A stretch of DNA of 64,000 bases from Trametes villosa (lineage: Eukaryota; Basidiomycota; Agaricomycetes; Polyporales; Polyporaceae). The stretch lies in contig PUDQ02000003.1 of assembly GCA_002964805.2 (NCBI GenBank), positions 4,092,001 through 4,156,000 of the forward strand. Reading direction: 5' to 3'. The position numbers and the translations under genes are program-made. Shown one piece after another: positions 22,563 through 33,684 of this stretch (position 1 is its first letter; every line of letters starts with the position of its first letter). The notes under the pieces are model-generated. The model did not search any database, was not told the DNA's origin, and saw only the letters and a list, made by a program, of their open reading frames with translations.

Positions 22563-23752
22563 TCAACTCGTGCTACACCCACGCTTGGATGCTGATTGCG
22601 TAGTCGCCGACGGCTCTGCGCTGGTGTTCGAGGTTTGAGCAGTCAGCGCGGCGTAGGCTCGCACTCGCGCCTGCTGAACGATCCTGACGTTGTGGTCTCA
22701 GTAAGTCTCGACAACGTATCTGCCCACCCCCAAGATACTCACTCTTGTATCGTCTTGACCTCTTTGTATAGCTCTAGAGGACTCGGGATATCTTCCTCCT
22801 TCAGGCGACTAGCAATATCGGGCCACAGGTCGACGAGCGGGAGAAGATCCAGGTCCTGGTCAGGGCCACTGAAGACGTTCATACGCATAAGGTCATCGAT
22901 GCTGCCCGTCGTCGGCCTCGCATCGGCCTCAACGGATTCGGGCCACCGCGAGGATATGGACTCCGCATCGCCGACGGTACACTCAACCTGCGGCGGCTGT
23001 ACGCACTCTGCGGGGCTCACATGGTGCAGCGTTCCCGCACCAGCTCCGGCGGCCTCTTTCTCGTCGCACCTACCGGCTGGCGGTGGTGCAGAGGATGCTG
23101 CTCGGGGTTCGGGGTATCGTGGTAGCGCTTCAGGTTGGAGGATACCCTGCGCAGGTTTACGAGCCGCAAGGTTCGCCACTACGCGCTTGAAATCCGCCCC
23201 ACATGTCACGTTCATCATCACTTCGGCGCGCGAAGGAATCTTGACCGCGTTCGTCTCGTCAAACCCCTCCTTCCTCGCGCGTACACGGATGTCGACGAAG
23301 TGGTCGAGCCAGTAGTAGCAGTTCCCGTAGGGGAAGGGGCGCTCAGATGGAACAGGCGCGCGCCCAGTGGGGTGAGTAGTGTTGGGGAATATGGGGATGC
23401 ACATGTCGGCGGTGTACCCTGCCGCTTCGTTCGGCGGGAGAAGGTGTGGGCCGATGGGCAGTGCGCGGAAACGGTACCAGGGCCTGTCCGGGAACGGTAG
23501 ATCCATTTCCTACTCGCACGTCGCGTTAGTTGTCTGACAACATCGCGATATATGTGGGGTATGACTTACGACTTGGAGACATACGAGGTACGTCTTCGTG
23601 TGCATCGCCGCAGCGGCTTGCGTTGCTTCTTCGTCTTGCAGGTGCTTCACCATCTCCACAGCGTTGATGCGTATTGCGGCGTATGCACCTGGGCTTGGGC
23701 TAAACCAGACCTCAGATCCGTCGTCTTCGAGCTGCAATGGACTGTCTGCCAT
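22563..23752 (-). CDS. HPT-4: HPTGR/NCYYW-family protein, minus-strand group
   Basis: Exons 23752-23570, 23509-22743 and 22683-22563 sum to 1071 nt (356 residues). The start ATG gives MADSPLQLEDDGSEVWFSPS. Exon 1 continues SPGAYAAIRINAVEMVKHL and TKTYLVCL. Exon 2 starts EMDLPFPDRPWYRF and has YTADMCIPIFPN, HPTGRAPV, FPYGNCYYW, VRARKEGFDETNAVKIPSRA, then a variable linker, and LLPLVDLWPDIASRLKEEDI. Exon 3 opens IVQQARVRAYAALTAQTS. This copy, HPT-5, HPT-6 and HPT-7 form one subgroup (FSPSPG, DETNAV, ARVRAYA), distinct from HPT-1/2/3. Function unknown. Confidence 0.87.
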
Positions 23753-24213
23753 AGTCGGAACGGCGGAGGCGAGAGTGATAGGTTGTGGGGGAACGATGAG
23801 GACGAGGGCTCAGCACATTGGCGACTCAGGTATATGCCATCGTCGCGACGAGCCCGGGTACACAACACCGTGTAACAAGAGACGACGACGTTATTATCTT
23901 TTTGTGCTCACTGCCTGATGTCGTGTCGCGGGAGTGGTTACCAGGTTATTTGTGAGTACTTGAGCACCCACCCGACCTTCCGAAATTGCACGCCACTCGT
24001 CGTCAGGCGAGGTGAGTATTGTTCAGGTTTTTCCACCCCGAACACGCACAGCTGAAGATATCTTTATGCGTAGCTGGGTCTCTCAGTCTTTCACTCCTCT
24101 GAACGAAGTAGTGGGCGAGAAGACATCACACAGTATAGTATACAACGCTCCAGAAGGACAGTGGCACATCAGAACAAGGTCCGTACCCACGTCCTACCTA
24201 GGACTACGTTTCC
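23753..24213. other. Intergenic HPT-5/HPT-4
   Basis: About 460 bp: the HPT-4 promoter side and HPT-5 3' flank. No gene was seen. Confidence 0.55.
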
Positions 24214-26719
24214 TCAAGGCCAAACAGGAATTTTTGGCAAACAGCGATCATGCAACGCATGCTTGAGGCGGGAGGTGAACCGTCTAGCCGGCACCCATAG
24301 TTTGCGCTTCATTGTCGAAAGCGGGGCCAGCCAGCCTGCAGAACTTCTGAGTAACCGGCGCTTCAGCTCCAGAAGGTGAAACATACGAGTGAGCGTCGGT
24401 CGCGTTATTGCCGACTCAGAGATGGCGCCCTCGTTAAGTGTGCTCGGCCTTGGCGGCCGGGGAGCGGTGAGTACCGCGTACGCTCGAACACGTGCTTGCT
24501 GGACAATCCTTGCCTTGTAGTTAGCGCGACCGCAGATGCAGTGAAGTAGGGAATATCATGGAACTCACTCCTGAATCGCTTCGATCTCCCGATACAGGTC
24601 CAACGGGCTCGGTATGTCCTCTTCCTTGAGGTTGGCGGCGATGTCCGGCCACAGATCCACGAGAGGCATGAGTTCGTTGTCTTCGTCGGGACCGGTGAAG
24701 ATGTCCATCATGGCAATATCGGCTAAGCTGTCGTTTCGGGTGTGCGCACAGAGCTCAGACCGATAAGAAAAGCTGGATGCGTCGTCGTCCCCGGGCACCA
24801 ATTGCTCCCCTGTCGGATCCGCCCAGTGCGAACTCGAGTTTCGAAGCTCTCCCGCGTGAGCTGCAGGGCTACCGTAATATTCTTCGTATACTTCCAGAGG
24901 AACAGCCTCCAGGCGGTCCATTTGCGCATGCCCAGACTCAGCCTGCGGATAGACAGCGGTGGGGTCAGGCGCAGGCTGCCGAGCTTCAACAGCCGCCCTC
25001 GCCCGCTGCAGATCCTCCGCCCAGGTGAAGGACATGAGGACTTCGTCTCTGGTAGGTATCTTGATCGCGTTTGTCTCGTCGAAGTCGTCAGGCCGCGAGC
25101 GGACGCGGACCTTGACGGAGGCTTTGAGCCAGTAGTAGCAGTTCGAGTAGGGGAACGGCCGCTCTGAGGCAACTGGCGCGCGCCCCGTGGGGTGCTTCGT
25201 GTTGGGGAAGATGGGGATGCACATGTCGGAGGTGTATCCCTTCTCCTCGTCTGGCGGAGGGAGGTGGGGGGCGATCGGCAGCACGCGGAAACGGTACCAG
25301 GGTTTGTCCGGCCAGGGAAGGTCTAACTCCTGCGCATGCGATGTGAGACGGCTCAACGAGTTCGAATGGTGAGGAGCTGCTCACGAGTTTGAGACAGACG
25401 AGATAGGACTTCGTCTGCATTGCCTTCGCCGCGGCGAGAGCCTCTGCGTCCCCGAGATGGCGTACCATCTCAACGGCGTTGATGCGTATGACCGCGTATG
25501 CACCGGGGCTAGGGCTGAATCGTATGCCATAGTCTGAGAACTCCTCAGAGTCAGGAGAGGCTAGCAGACGTGGGATCGGCGGGCTCGGATCAGGAGCACT
25601 CAGAGCCGCATACGCTCGGACGCGTGCTTGCTGAATGATCCTGCCGGTGAAGGCGTAGTGAATAGGTGTGTTTCAAGGAAAACCATGGGGATATGTCGGA
25701 CTCACCCCTGAATCGTTTCAATCTCCCGGTACAGGTCCAGCGGGCTCGGTATGTCCTCTTCCTTGAGGTTGGCGGCGATATCAGGCCATAAGTCGACGAG
25801 AGGCATGAGCTCGTTGTCGGCGTCTGGACCAGTGAAAGGGTCTATCCGGAGGATATCTGTCACACTGTCGACAGGGTCGCGAGTGCGTACACTGGACTCA
25901 GACCGGCCAGAGGAGATAGATGGAGCCGCGTCTTCGCCCTCCCCTGGCTCTTCAGTGGTAGGACGTGCTTGGCACGCACTCGGGGGAAGCGCTGAGTTGC
26001 CTACGGCAATCTGGGTCGGGCGTTGATTGTCCAAAGCATCGCGAGACGACAAGGTGCAGGAAACAAGTCGCTTTCCCTCAGGTTCCGTGGTCTCCAGTCC
26101 ATCATCGCCAGTGTCCAGCTGCCGAGATGCGACATTAGTCTTCGCCCGCCGCATATCCTCCGCCCAGGTGAGGTTCATGAACCCCTCCGCCCTCGGCGGG
26201 ATCATCACCGCGTTCGTCTCGTCAAAGTCCCCCTCCCGCGCGCGCACGCGAACGTCCACGGAAGCATTGAGCCAATAGTAGCAGTTGGCGTAGGGGAACG
26301 GCCGCTCGGAGGGCACTGGCGCGCGGCCAGTGGGGTGGCTCGTGTTCGGGAAGATGGGGATGCACATGTCGGAGGTGTACCCCTTCGCCTCGTTAGGCGG
26401 TGGGAGGTGGGGGCCGATCGGCAGCACGCGGAAACGGTACCAGGGTTTGTCCGGCCAGGGAAGGTCTAGCTCCTACGCATGCGGTATGAGACGGCTCGAC
26501 GAGTTCGAAAGGTGAGGAGCTGCTTACGAGCTTGAGACAGACAAGATATGACTTCGTCTGCATCGCCTGCGCCGCGGCGATCGCGTCTGCGTCCTCGAGG
26601 TGGCGCACCATTTCGACGGGATTGAGGCGTATGACGGCGTATGCACCTGGGCTTGGGCTGAAGTGTACGCCGTATTGCTCAAAATCGAACTCGCGCTCCG
26701 GGACGTCGTCGTCGAGCAT
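24214..26719 (-). CDS. HPT-5: two-domain fusion of HPTGR/NCYYW-family units
   Basis: Five exons: 26719-26528, 26472-25706, 25640-25385, 25329-24569, 24508-24214; total 2271 nt, 756 residues. Exons 1-2 encode a full first unit (MLDDDVPEREFDFEQYGVHF; ELDLPWPDKPWYRF; HPTGRAPV; FPYANCYYW; LMPLVDLWPDIAANL). Exon 3 opens with the usual C-terminal motif IIQQARVRAYAALSAPDP and then reads, without stop or methionine, into the N-terminal motif of a second unit (YGIRFSPSPGAYAVIRI). Exons 4-5 encode the second unit (ELDLPWPDKPWYRF; HPTGRAPV; NCYYW; IVQQARVRAYAVL). Where HPT-4 has Met-Ala at the start of this region, the second unit has Leu-Ala (cta gcc). The last 60 or so residues are unconserved and the end is uncertain. 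The alternative is two genes, the second having lost its start. Confidence 0.75.
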
Positions 26720-27309
26720 GATGAGCGTTGTGGCGACGGGGACACAGCAATCGAGGGGCTACTGAGAAGTGAAGGTTAAGTCCCAGCGCGGTGAGGTAAA
26801 AGGATGAGTCGAGAGGAAAAGCCAAGCGCGGGTGCTCGAGTCTAGTAGTCGACATGGTTGCCAGAGGGGTGGACTACAAGAGAGGTCGAGGCTAATTGTC
26901 TTGCGAGACTGCCGCCGGTTGCCAAGTTCAAGTTTGTTGCTGTTGCGCGCTGTGTGTATTCTAGCGCCGCACATACTGTCGCGATCGCGCGACGCGTCGC
27001 TTTTGTTCTCCAGACTCTCTCACTTTCCAGGAGGTGCAGAAGTGACCTGGCTATGTGCGCCCGATACTCTCGAGCGAAGTGACCGTGATAGCCTGGCCTG
27101 CCGTTCAAATGGGAAACAAGAAGTCGCCGCGTTACATTGCAATGCACAACGAGACAACTTGTTGAACATTTCGCAACTGTTACTTTACAACAGCCGCGCA
27201 GGTTCATGAACGAGTCCTAGTCCGAGTCCAAACGACATCCGTGGCGCTAAAGTTCCGTAAACCGAGCAAGTCCGTGTAGTGCAGTATGCGTCCAGTTACC
27301 GACGCTAGA
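26720..27309. other. Intergenic HPT-5/Knh1-like gene
   Basis: About 590 bp. No supported feature; short overlapping frames only. Confidence 0.6.
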
Positions 27310-27899
27310 TTACTCCTGCTTGATCGTGAAGTCCTGGCTGTCGTTCCCGGAGTCGCCCACCACTGATAGAACATCGAGTTAGCCCGCCCGCTTATGATGC
27401 GCATACGGACGGTAACTTACAAACGATGCTGTAGTCGTCGCCCTCGAAGACCCAGGGCACGGTCACATCAACGTGGCCGGAGAGGAGGTCGAAGCCGTCG
27501 GCGAGGATCACTGCCCAAATCCAGTCGATGCGCGTCAGCGCGGGGAGTTCAAAGGGATGGGAGGAGAAATGAACGTACGCGGGGTGGAGCTGCCGCCCTT
27601 GCGGAGGAAGATGAGGCCGACCTTGTTGGTGACGTTCGCCGGCGGATTCGACACGTCCCTGCTCATCGTGTTAGTCGCCTGCGCGCACGTTGAGGGCAAA
27701 GGCCCGAACAAAAGGGCGCGCACCAGGTGACGGTCTGCGTCTGTCCCTTGACCCAGACCGTGCCCGCGTGCGGGTCGATCACGGGCGGCACGAAGATGTC
27801 GCGCTTCTCGACCGACGGGGCGGCGGTGGCGAGCTGGGAGAACGCGCCGACAAAGGCGAGTGCAGCAAAGAGACGGGAGGAGGTGTTGCGCGAGATCAT
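27310..27899 (-). CDS. Small secreted Kre9/Knh1-like protein 1
   Basis: Four exons (27899-27724, 27658-27579, 27510-27421, 27362-27310) sum to 399 nt, 132 residues. The signal peptide is MISRNTSSRLFAALAFVGAF through about residue 26. A dibasic Kex2-type site (EKRD) follows. The mature domain shows the Kre9/Knh1 N-terminal pattern (PHAGTVWVKGQTQTVTW), NVTNKVGLIFLRKGG, and a closing VPWVFEGDDYSIV and GDSGNDSQDFTI. There is no Ser/Thr tail or GPI signal, unlike larger members. A role in the cell wall is expected from the family (beta-1,6-glucan related in yeast), but the precise activity is unknown. Length and intron positions are identical to the divergent paralogue at 29.4 kb. Confidence 0.88.
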
Positions 27900-27997
27900 T
27901 GCGGGAGTTCTTGCGAGGTCGTAAGGCGTGTTGGTCGTAGGATTGGGTGGGTAGCAAGGCGATGCTTTGCTGAGGGATGTACGCTGAGTGCGTGTTG

Positions 27998-28004
27998 CTC
28001 TTAT
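27998..28004 (-). promoter_or_regulatory. TATA-like element of Knh1-like gene 1
   Basis: The sequence gtataag on the minus strand lies about 100 bp before the ATG at 27899. The other gene of the pair has a comparable TATA at a similar distance. Confidence 0.45.
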
Positions 28005-28009
28005 ACGCC

Positions 28010-29290
28010 GTACGCCGTGTTCCGCAGCCCTCCAATGCGTATGAGGTCGACTCTGTGCAGCGCCATCACCCATGCCGATCCCGCGCTCGCGACGCAATAA
28101 GACCAAGGCTTCGGGCGATCTCCTCTGGCCTTCTTCCTAGACGCTTCTCGACTGGAGCATGCCCACAGCGCTCCCGCCGGCGTTCATCCCCGTAGGAGCA
28201 CCTGTCACCTGCGCGTTCGGCGTATAGACTGGCATAGGCGGCGGACGAACACGGCGGCCATCGATTCCCGTGGAGGTCGGGCGAGTAACAGGCGCACGTG
28301 GCCACAATTTGACGCATTTGCGGACGGTGCGCTCCAGCACCAGCGTGATCTCCGCTGCGAACAGTCAGTTCCAACGTTGTCAAGACCAGCTGAGAAGGCG
28401 GAGAGCGATCCTGCTCACCTGCATCGCGGGTTGAACAGCCCGCGCAATATACTCGCGCACCGCGCGAGGTGTGGATACGACTGACAGCGCTTGTTGGACG
28501 CGAATCCGCAACGTGATGCCGAGCACCAGCGCGAGCTCATTGACGTATTGTGTCGAGCCATGACAGGCGTATAGACCCCCAGGTCTTGTATCGAGAGGGG
28601 CCTATTGGTCATCTACACCTGTGCAAGTACGATGCCAATGCACCGTTCTGTAGCCCCGATCCTGCGAGGCATCTCCATCTGGATGACACTTTCCTTCCCG
28701 GATGCGTCCGACGCATACAGTTGGAGAGACATACCCACTGAGTGGCAATATGTACAGGCTGAAGCTGCAGTACACGGACATACGTCGATGCATGTGAGAA
28801 GAAACTCTCCTAATGTAACCCGCGGACTCACTTAGACTAGCGCCGCACGCGAGAGCCAAGGCGAGCGCGTACAATTTGTTCCTGTTGATGACGCTAGCGC
28901 TGTCACCGCTAGCTTGAACTGCGAGCTGAGCTCAGGTGCGATCCAGCGCGGAGGCAGCTGCAGGTCATCGTAGCATCGTGGTGGGAAGAAGCAAGAGGCA
29001 GATCGTGCCGAGGCCCGCCCGCGCGGCAGTCGCGGCCACGTGCGCGCGGCAGCGCCCCCCGCGTCGGGACGCTCCGGCGGAGGATCGCCGCCAGCTCTCT
29101 CCTCCGCGCTCTCATGCGGCGGCTACTCGCCATACTGCATGGGCTCGTACGTATTATTTCGGATCCTCTGGACATTTTACGACTCCTCGAGAGCATGGAC
29201 CGCCATGGCTAGAGCACCTCTAGCTCGCGCTCGCTCGCCCGACCGCTGCCCATATCGGCCTATTCATGATCCGCCATAGGCATTGCCCCA
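28010..29290. other. Spacer between divergent Knh1-like genes, with exon-like minus-strand fragments
   Basis: Minus-strand stretches at about 28540-28420 (NELALVLGITLRIRVQQAL, bounded by gtgagc) and 28350-28143 (ITLVLERTVRKCVKLWPRAP to a stop) look exon-like, as does a short hydrophobic stretch near 28880 (NKLYALALALACGAS). Splice phases do not join into one frame and no family is recognised. I treat them as possible remains of a broken gene. Confidence 0.3.
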
Positions 29291-29302
29291 GTGCGAGCAT
29301 AG

Positions 29303-29309
29303 TATAAAA
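29303..29309 (+). promoter_or_regulatory. TATA box of Knh1-like gene 2
   Basis: TATAAAA lies about 110 bp before the ATG at 29417. Confidence 0.6.
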
Positions 29310-29416
29310 ACGAGTATTGACTCGCTCACAGAGTCCCATTCGAGCATCAGCTTGCAATCCACACACCTATCCACCTAACGACCAATATCTTTCACGACCT
29401 TTCACGAACTCCCGCA

Positions 29417-29995
29417 ATGAGCTCGCGCACCTCCTCCATCATCCTCTTCGTCCTCGCCTTCTTCGGCATCTTCTTCCAGCTTGCTGCCGCCGCACCGACG
29501 GCCGAGATCGAGAAGCGCGACGTGTACTCCCCGCCGGTGCTTTACCCGCATACGGGCACGGTCTGGTACAAGGGCCAGACACACAACGTCACTTGGTACG
29601 CACTCCCGGTCCCGTCTCGCAAAACAAGCTTTCGCTCATATACCACGTTGGTAATGCAGGGACGTCTCGTCGCCGCCGAAGAGCATTACTAACAAGCTCG
29701 GCCTCATCTACCTGCGCAAGGGCGGCATCTCCACTCCTCGTACGTATTCTGCTTGCTCCGTTGAGTCGACATGCTAACCCGCGTTCACTGACTGCGCAGT
29801 GATTCTTGCCGACAACTTCGACATCCTCCTCGGCCGTATCGAGGTCACCGTCCCCTGGGTCTTCGAGGGCTCCGACTACAGCGTTGTCCGTGAGTATCAC
29901 TTACCTTTCTTGCACTCGCCTAGCGCTGTACTGACGGCGTATTAGTGATGGGCGACTCCGGGAACTGGAGCCAGGACTTCTCTATCAGTCTGTAA
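29417..29995 (+). CDS. Small secreted Kre9/Knh1-like protein 2
   Basis: Four exons (29417-29595, 29660-29739, 29800-29889, 29946-29995) sum to 399 nt, 132 residues. The signal peptide is MSSRTSSIILFVLAFFGIFF to about residue 26. A Kex2-type EKRD follows, then PHTGTVWYKGQTHNVTW, SITNKLGLIYLRKGG, VTVPWVFEGSDYSVV and GDSGNWSQDFSISL. Same length, exon sizes and phases as the minus-strand copy; the genes are head-to-head, 1.5 kb apart. One N-glycosylation sequon (NVT) is shared in position with the partner's NVT region. Probably extracellular or wall-bound; an anchor is not encoded. Confidence 0.9.
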
Positions 29996-30700
29996 GGGTC
30001 TTCACACCCTTGTCGCCTCGCGCTGGCTCCCCCCCCCCTCCACCCTCGAAGAGCGAGGACGCCGCCTCACGGACATCATCACGAACAACGGACTTCTCTC
30101 GTTACGGACTATCATGGGCTTCACACTGTTGTATTTTTGACTGTACTTCGTCGTTTGTAATACACAACAGCCCTGCTTGGGCTTAATGCGTATCTTTCGC
30201 ACGAAGTGGGAGATATTGACCGTCGGCCTTTGCGAGCTCTGTATGCAGGGTGGCTTGCACTCGATACTCTCTCGTGCTCGCGGCTGAGAAACCTGTCTGT
30301 ACGGCATTGGCGCATCCAGGAGTCTCTTAAGCAGGCGACAGTGCTCCGCGAGCTCCTGGGTAGCATGGATACCAAAAGCCATGCCCTTCCGTCTTTTGCG
30401 TGAACTCGAAGAGCACCAATCCGAGCGGCTGGGCCCCACGAGGTGCGGGTGCGATGGGCGCCTGTATACACACGACCAAATGGTGGCAAACATGGCAACC
30501 AGCAAGACAATAGGGCCATATGTGTTCTGCCATGTTCTACTCTCCCGCGTTGCGATTACAAGCTTGTACTGCAGAACCCATGCCATCTGTCTTCTTGTCC
30601 GATTTGAACGCCCGGCGGCACTTGCCTTGTCACCTACACTAACGCTGCAGCTCGATTGGCTCTACCTGACGCCTCGTTGCACCCTTCAGTTGCCCAAAGG
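29996..30700. other. Intergenic Knh1-like 2/HPT-6
   Basis: About 700 bp. No gene supported. An inverted CCAAT (attgg near 30656) lies about 45 bp before the HPT-6 start. Confidence 0.5.
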
Positions 30701-31908
30701 ATGTCCGACAACGTATCCCAGGTCGGCTCGGAGGATTCGCATATACGGTTCAGCCCGAGCCCTGGCACATACGCTGTGATTCGTCTCAATCCGGTTGAGA
30801 TAGTGCGGCATCTGGAGGACGAAGATGCTTTGGCCGCTGCGCGCGCGATGCAGACCAGATCCTACCTCATATGGCTACACTGTGTACGTACTTCGGCAGA
30901 GTGGCTGAAAGGTCTGCGCTGAAACACAGTCGTAACATATGCAGGAACTCGACCTCCCATTTCCCGACAAACCTTGGTACCGGTTCGACGTCTCTCCTAT
31001 TGGACCGCACCTCCCTCCTGCGAACGCAGCCGAAGGATACACCTCGGACATGTGCATCCCCATATACCCCAACACCAACCACCCCACCGGCCGCGCGCCC
31101 GTGCACCCAGAAACGACCTTCCCTTACAGCAACTGCTACCACTGGATCGACAACAACATACACATCCGTGTCCGCGCTCGGCCGGAGGAGTTCGACGAAA
31201 CTAATGCCGTCCAGATCTCTGCGAAGACGGAGGTGCTGATGGGATACACGTTTGAGGATGACTTCATCCGCGCCATGGAGACCGTGAAGCTTGCAAAGCA
31301 AGCGCGTGAGGCCGCGCCACCACCTACCTTGGACCGGAGTCGCGTTGACCGCCCCGTGGTACGGGGCGCCGATCTTGCCCGTAGTAGCCAGGATCGCTCA
31401 ACGCGCGGTCAGCCAAACGTGGATGCTGGCCATGGGGATGGACGCGCCGTCCACCTTCCCGATGATCCCGATGCCGCGTCCGTGTCTTCGACGTGGTCGA
31501 GGTCTAGCAGGAGTGCACCGGCGTCCATGAACAGCGTTGAAGACATCATGCAGATGGACATCTTCACCGGTCCTGACGAAGACCTGGAACTCGTTCCTCT
31601 GGTGGACCTCTGGTCGGACCTCGCGGCAAACCTCCAAGAGGACGACATCGGAAGCCCATTGGAGCTGACCCGGGAGATCGAGACGGTCCAGAGGTCAGCG
31701 TCCCGCCCGTCACTCTCGCTGTTAGCATGGCTCTGACATCGTCGACAGCATCATTCGGGAAGCACGGGTCCGAGCGTACGCAGTGCTGAATGTACCAGCA
31801 TCCAACGCAAGCGGTGCCGGGCCGCTCGAGTCGTCGGCGATACGATCCGTACCTACTCGTGAGCAACATGTCGCTATGTCGGCGGTACACGCAAATCTGA
31901 CCGTATAG
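30701..31908 (+). CDS. HPT-6: HPTGR/NCYYW-family protein
   Basis: Exons 30701-30883, 30945-31693 and 31749-31908 sum to 1092 nt (363 residues). The start ATG gives MSDNVSQVGSEDSHIRFSPS. Exon 2 begins ELDLPFPDKPWYRFD and carries YTSDMCIPIYPN, HPTGRAPV, FPYSNCYHW, VRARPEEFDETNAVQISAKT, then the linker, and LVPLVDLWSDLAANLQEDDI. After the phase-2 intron, exon 3 opens IIREARVRAYAVLNV and runs to a stop at 31906-31908. A gtgag donor-like site near 31860 could mark a further intron. It is closely related to HPT-7 downstream, in the same orientation. Function unknown. Confidence 0.87.
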
Positions 31909-32603
31909 ACACTTTAAGGCCTCTCTCGTCTCTCGTATATGTCCCGCGCGTTTTACAAACCGGCCAAACGGCTCATGTTACGCGCCAGGCATGTCGTGCG
32001 TCTTCCTTATATCGCTGTCTGGCCCTGAATCATAATGGCCACGTCCATCGCACGTATCGTATTTGCGCTCTATTATTGGCGTGCGTGTTTCACACCGCAG
32101 GAGGTTTCTTCGAGGCATCTTTCAGTCTGCTTTCTCTCATTTCATCGTCTTCACTACGAGAGCCTCCTTCATAGTCAGCTCGTTCTGGGTCGCGTGCTTG
32201 TATTACCGTCTCCTCTCCTTTGTGTTCAAAAGATACCCAGCGTTCGACGTTCAGTCACGCTGAGCACCCGGAACGTCATGGAGCCCGGTTGACCGGAAAC
32301 ACTATCTGACGATGAGGTGGGGGCAATGGGACGGCTGATATCGCACACATTAGCTCTCTACAGTGCTCAGGAGCTCGGGCATCGCCCCCCAGCAATACAA
32401 GAAGCTGAAGAATAACGGAACTTCGACACGGGCGCTTGTAAATCCGCGAAGACAAGAAATCGCATGGCACGGCAACCAGGCAGACAATAGCATTCGTCGT
32501 CCGAGGTCGGTCCATCCCATGCTGTACCAGCCATATATATGCTCGCATCACCCCTCGTTCTACCCCTCTGCCTTTCTTCAACCGCTTTCAGTCTCGTCAT
32601 AGG
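31909..32603. other. Intergenic HPT-6/HPT-7
   Basis: About 700 bp. No gene supported. Confidence 0.55.
32533..32540 (+). promoter_or_regulatory. TATA-like element of HPT-7
   Basis: A tatatat run lies about 65 bp upstream of the ATG at 32604. Confidence 0.45.
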
Positions 32604-33684
32604 ATGTCACCGGGCGACACCGCATCGCAAGCTGGCTCGGACGACTCGCATCTAGTATTCAGCCCGAGCCCTGGCACGTACTATGTGATGCGCATCAATG
32701 CGGCCGAGATGGTGCGCGCCCTCGACGACGACGAGGCGACGGACGCCGCAAGACAAATGCAGACGAAGTCGTACGTTGTGTACCTCGACGCTGTACGTGC
32801 CGCTGCCAGCTAGACTTTGTGCCAGTGCTGGTATACTGTCTCGCTAACCGCTGACGTCGGTAGGAACTGGACTTGCCCTTCCCCGATAAGCCGTGGTACC
32901 GCTTCGATGTGGCACCCATAGGGCCGCACTATCCTCCCCCGAACGAAGTGAAAGGCTACACCCCGGACATGTGCATCCCCATCCATCCCAACGCACGCCA
33001 TCCCACCGGCCGCGCACCCGTACAGCCCGACCGGCGGTTCCCCTACGAGAACTGCTACCACTGGATGGACAACCTCATCCACGTCCGCGTCCGCGCGCGG
33101 CCCGAAGAGTTCGACGAGCGCAACGCCGTCCAGCTCTCCGCGAAGACGGCGGTCTGGATGGACCACACGTTTGGCGACGACGCTATCCGTGCTGCGGAGA
33201 ACAGGAAGCTGAGCGCTCCCCATACGCAGAGTGCGGGTGTCCCGCAGGCTGCCCGCAGCGCAGATGCTGCCTCCGTCTCTTCCACGTGGTCGCGCTCGTC
33301 TGGGAGCATACAGCGCAGTGTGGACAGCGTCGAGGACATTATGCAGATGGATGTGTTCACCGGCCCTGACGAGGATCTGGACTTGGTCCCTCTGGTCGAT
33401 ATATGGCCAGATCTCGCCGAGCATCTCAAGGAGGAAGACATTTCCAGCCCTTTGGAGCTGACCGGCGAAATCGAAGCGATACAAGGGTGAGCGATCATTG
33501 AAGGCCGGCGTAACAGATTCCAATGACGAGGTGGCACAGTATCGTGAGGGAGGCCCGAGTCAGAGCGTACGCGGCTCTGACCGCTCAAACGTCGACACCG
33601 AAACCGGCTGAAACGCGAAATTCCACCACTCAGCGGTCGACACTGATACGTGAGTGTCCCTACCCTACACGCAGGGAAGTTTGA
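32604..33684 (+). CDS. HPT-7: HPTGR/NCYYW-family protein
   Basis: Exons 32604-32792, 32864-33486 and 33540-33684 sum to 957 nt (318 residues). MSPGDTASQAGSDDSHLVFS leads into SPGTYYVMRINAAEMVRAL. Exon 2 starts ELDLPFPDKPWYRFD, with YTPDMCIPIHPN, HPTGRAPV, FPYENCYHW, RPEEFDERNAVQLSAKT, a short linker, and LVPLVDIWPDLAEHLKEEDI. Exon 2 would end at an in-frame TGA (33487-33489) if intron 2 were not removed. Splicing at the gtgagc donor restores the family's third exon (IVREARVRAYAALTAQTS), which argues for the spliced form. The end at 33684 is uncertain, because a donor-like site lies near 33649. It has the shortest linker of the subgroup. Confidence 0.86.

Noticed and set aside
28143..28880. 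Seven-transmembrane (DUF6533-like) gene on the minus strand
   Set aside because: Only fragments look exon-like, phases do not connect and no signature of that family was found.
33487..33489. Stop codon ending HPT-7 after exon 2
   Set aside because: The TGA lies inside a gtgagc donor. Splicing recovers the ARVRAYA exon present in the sister copies.
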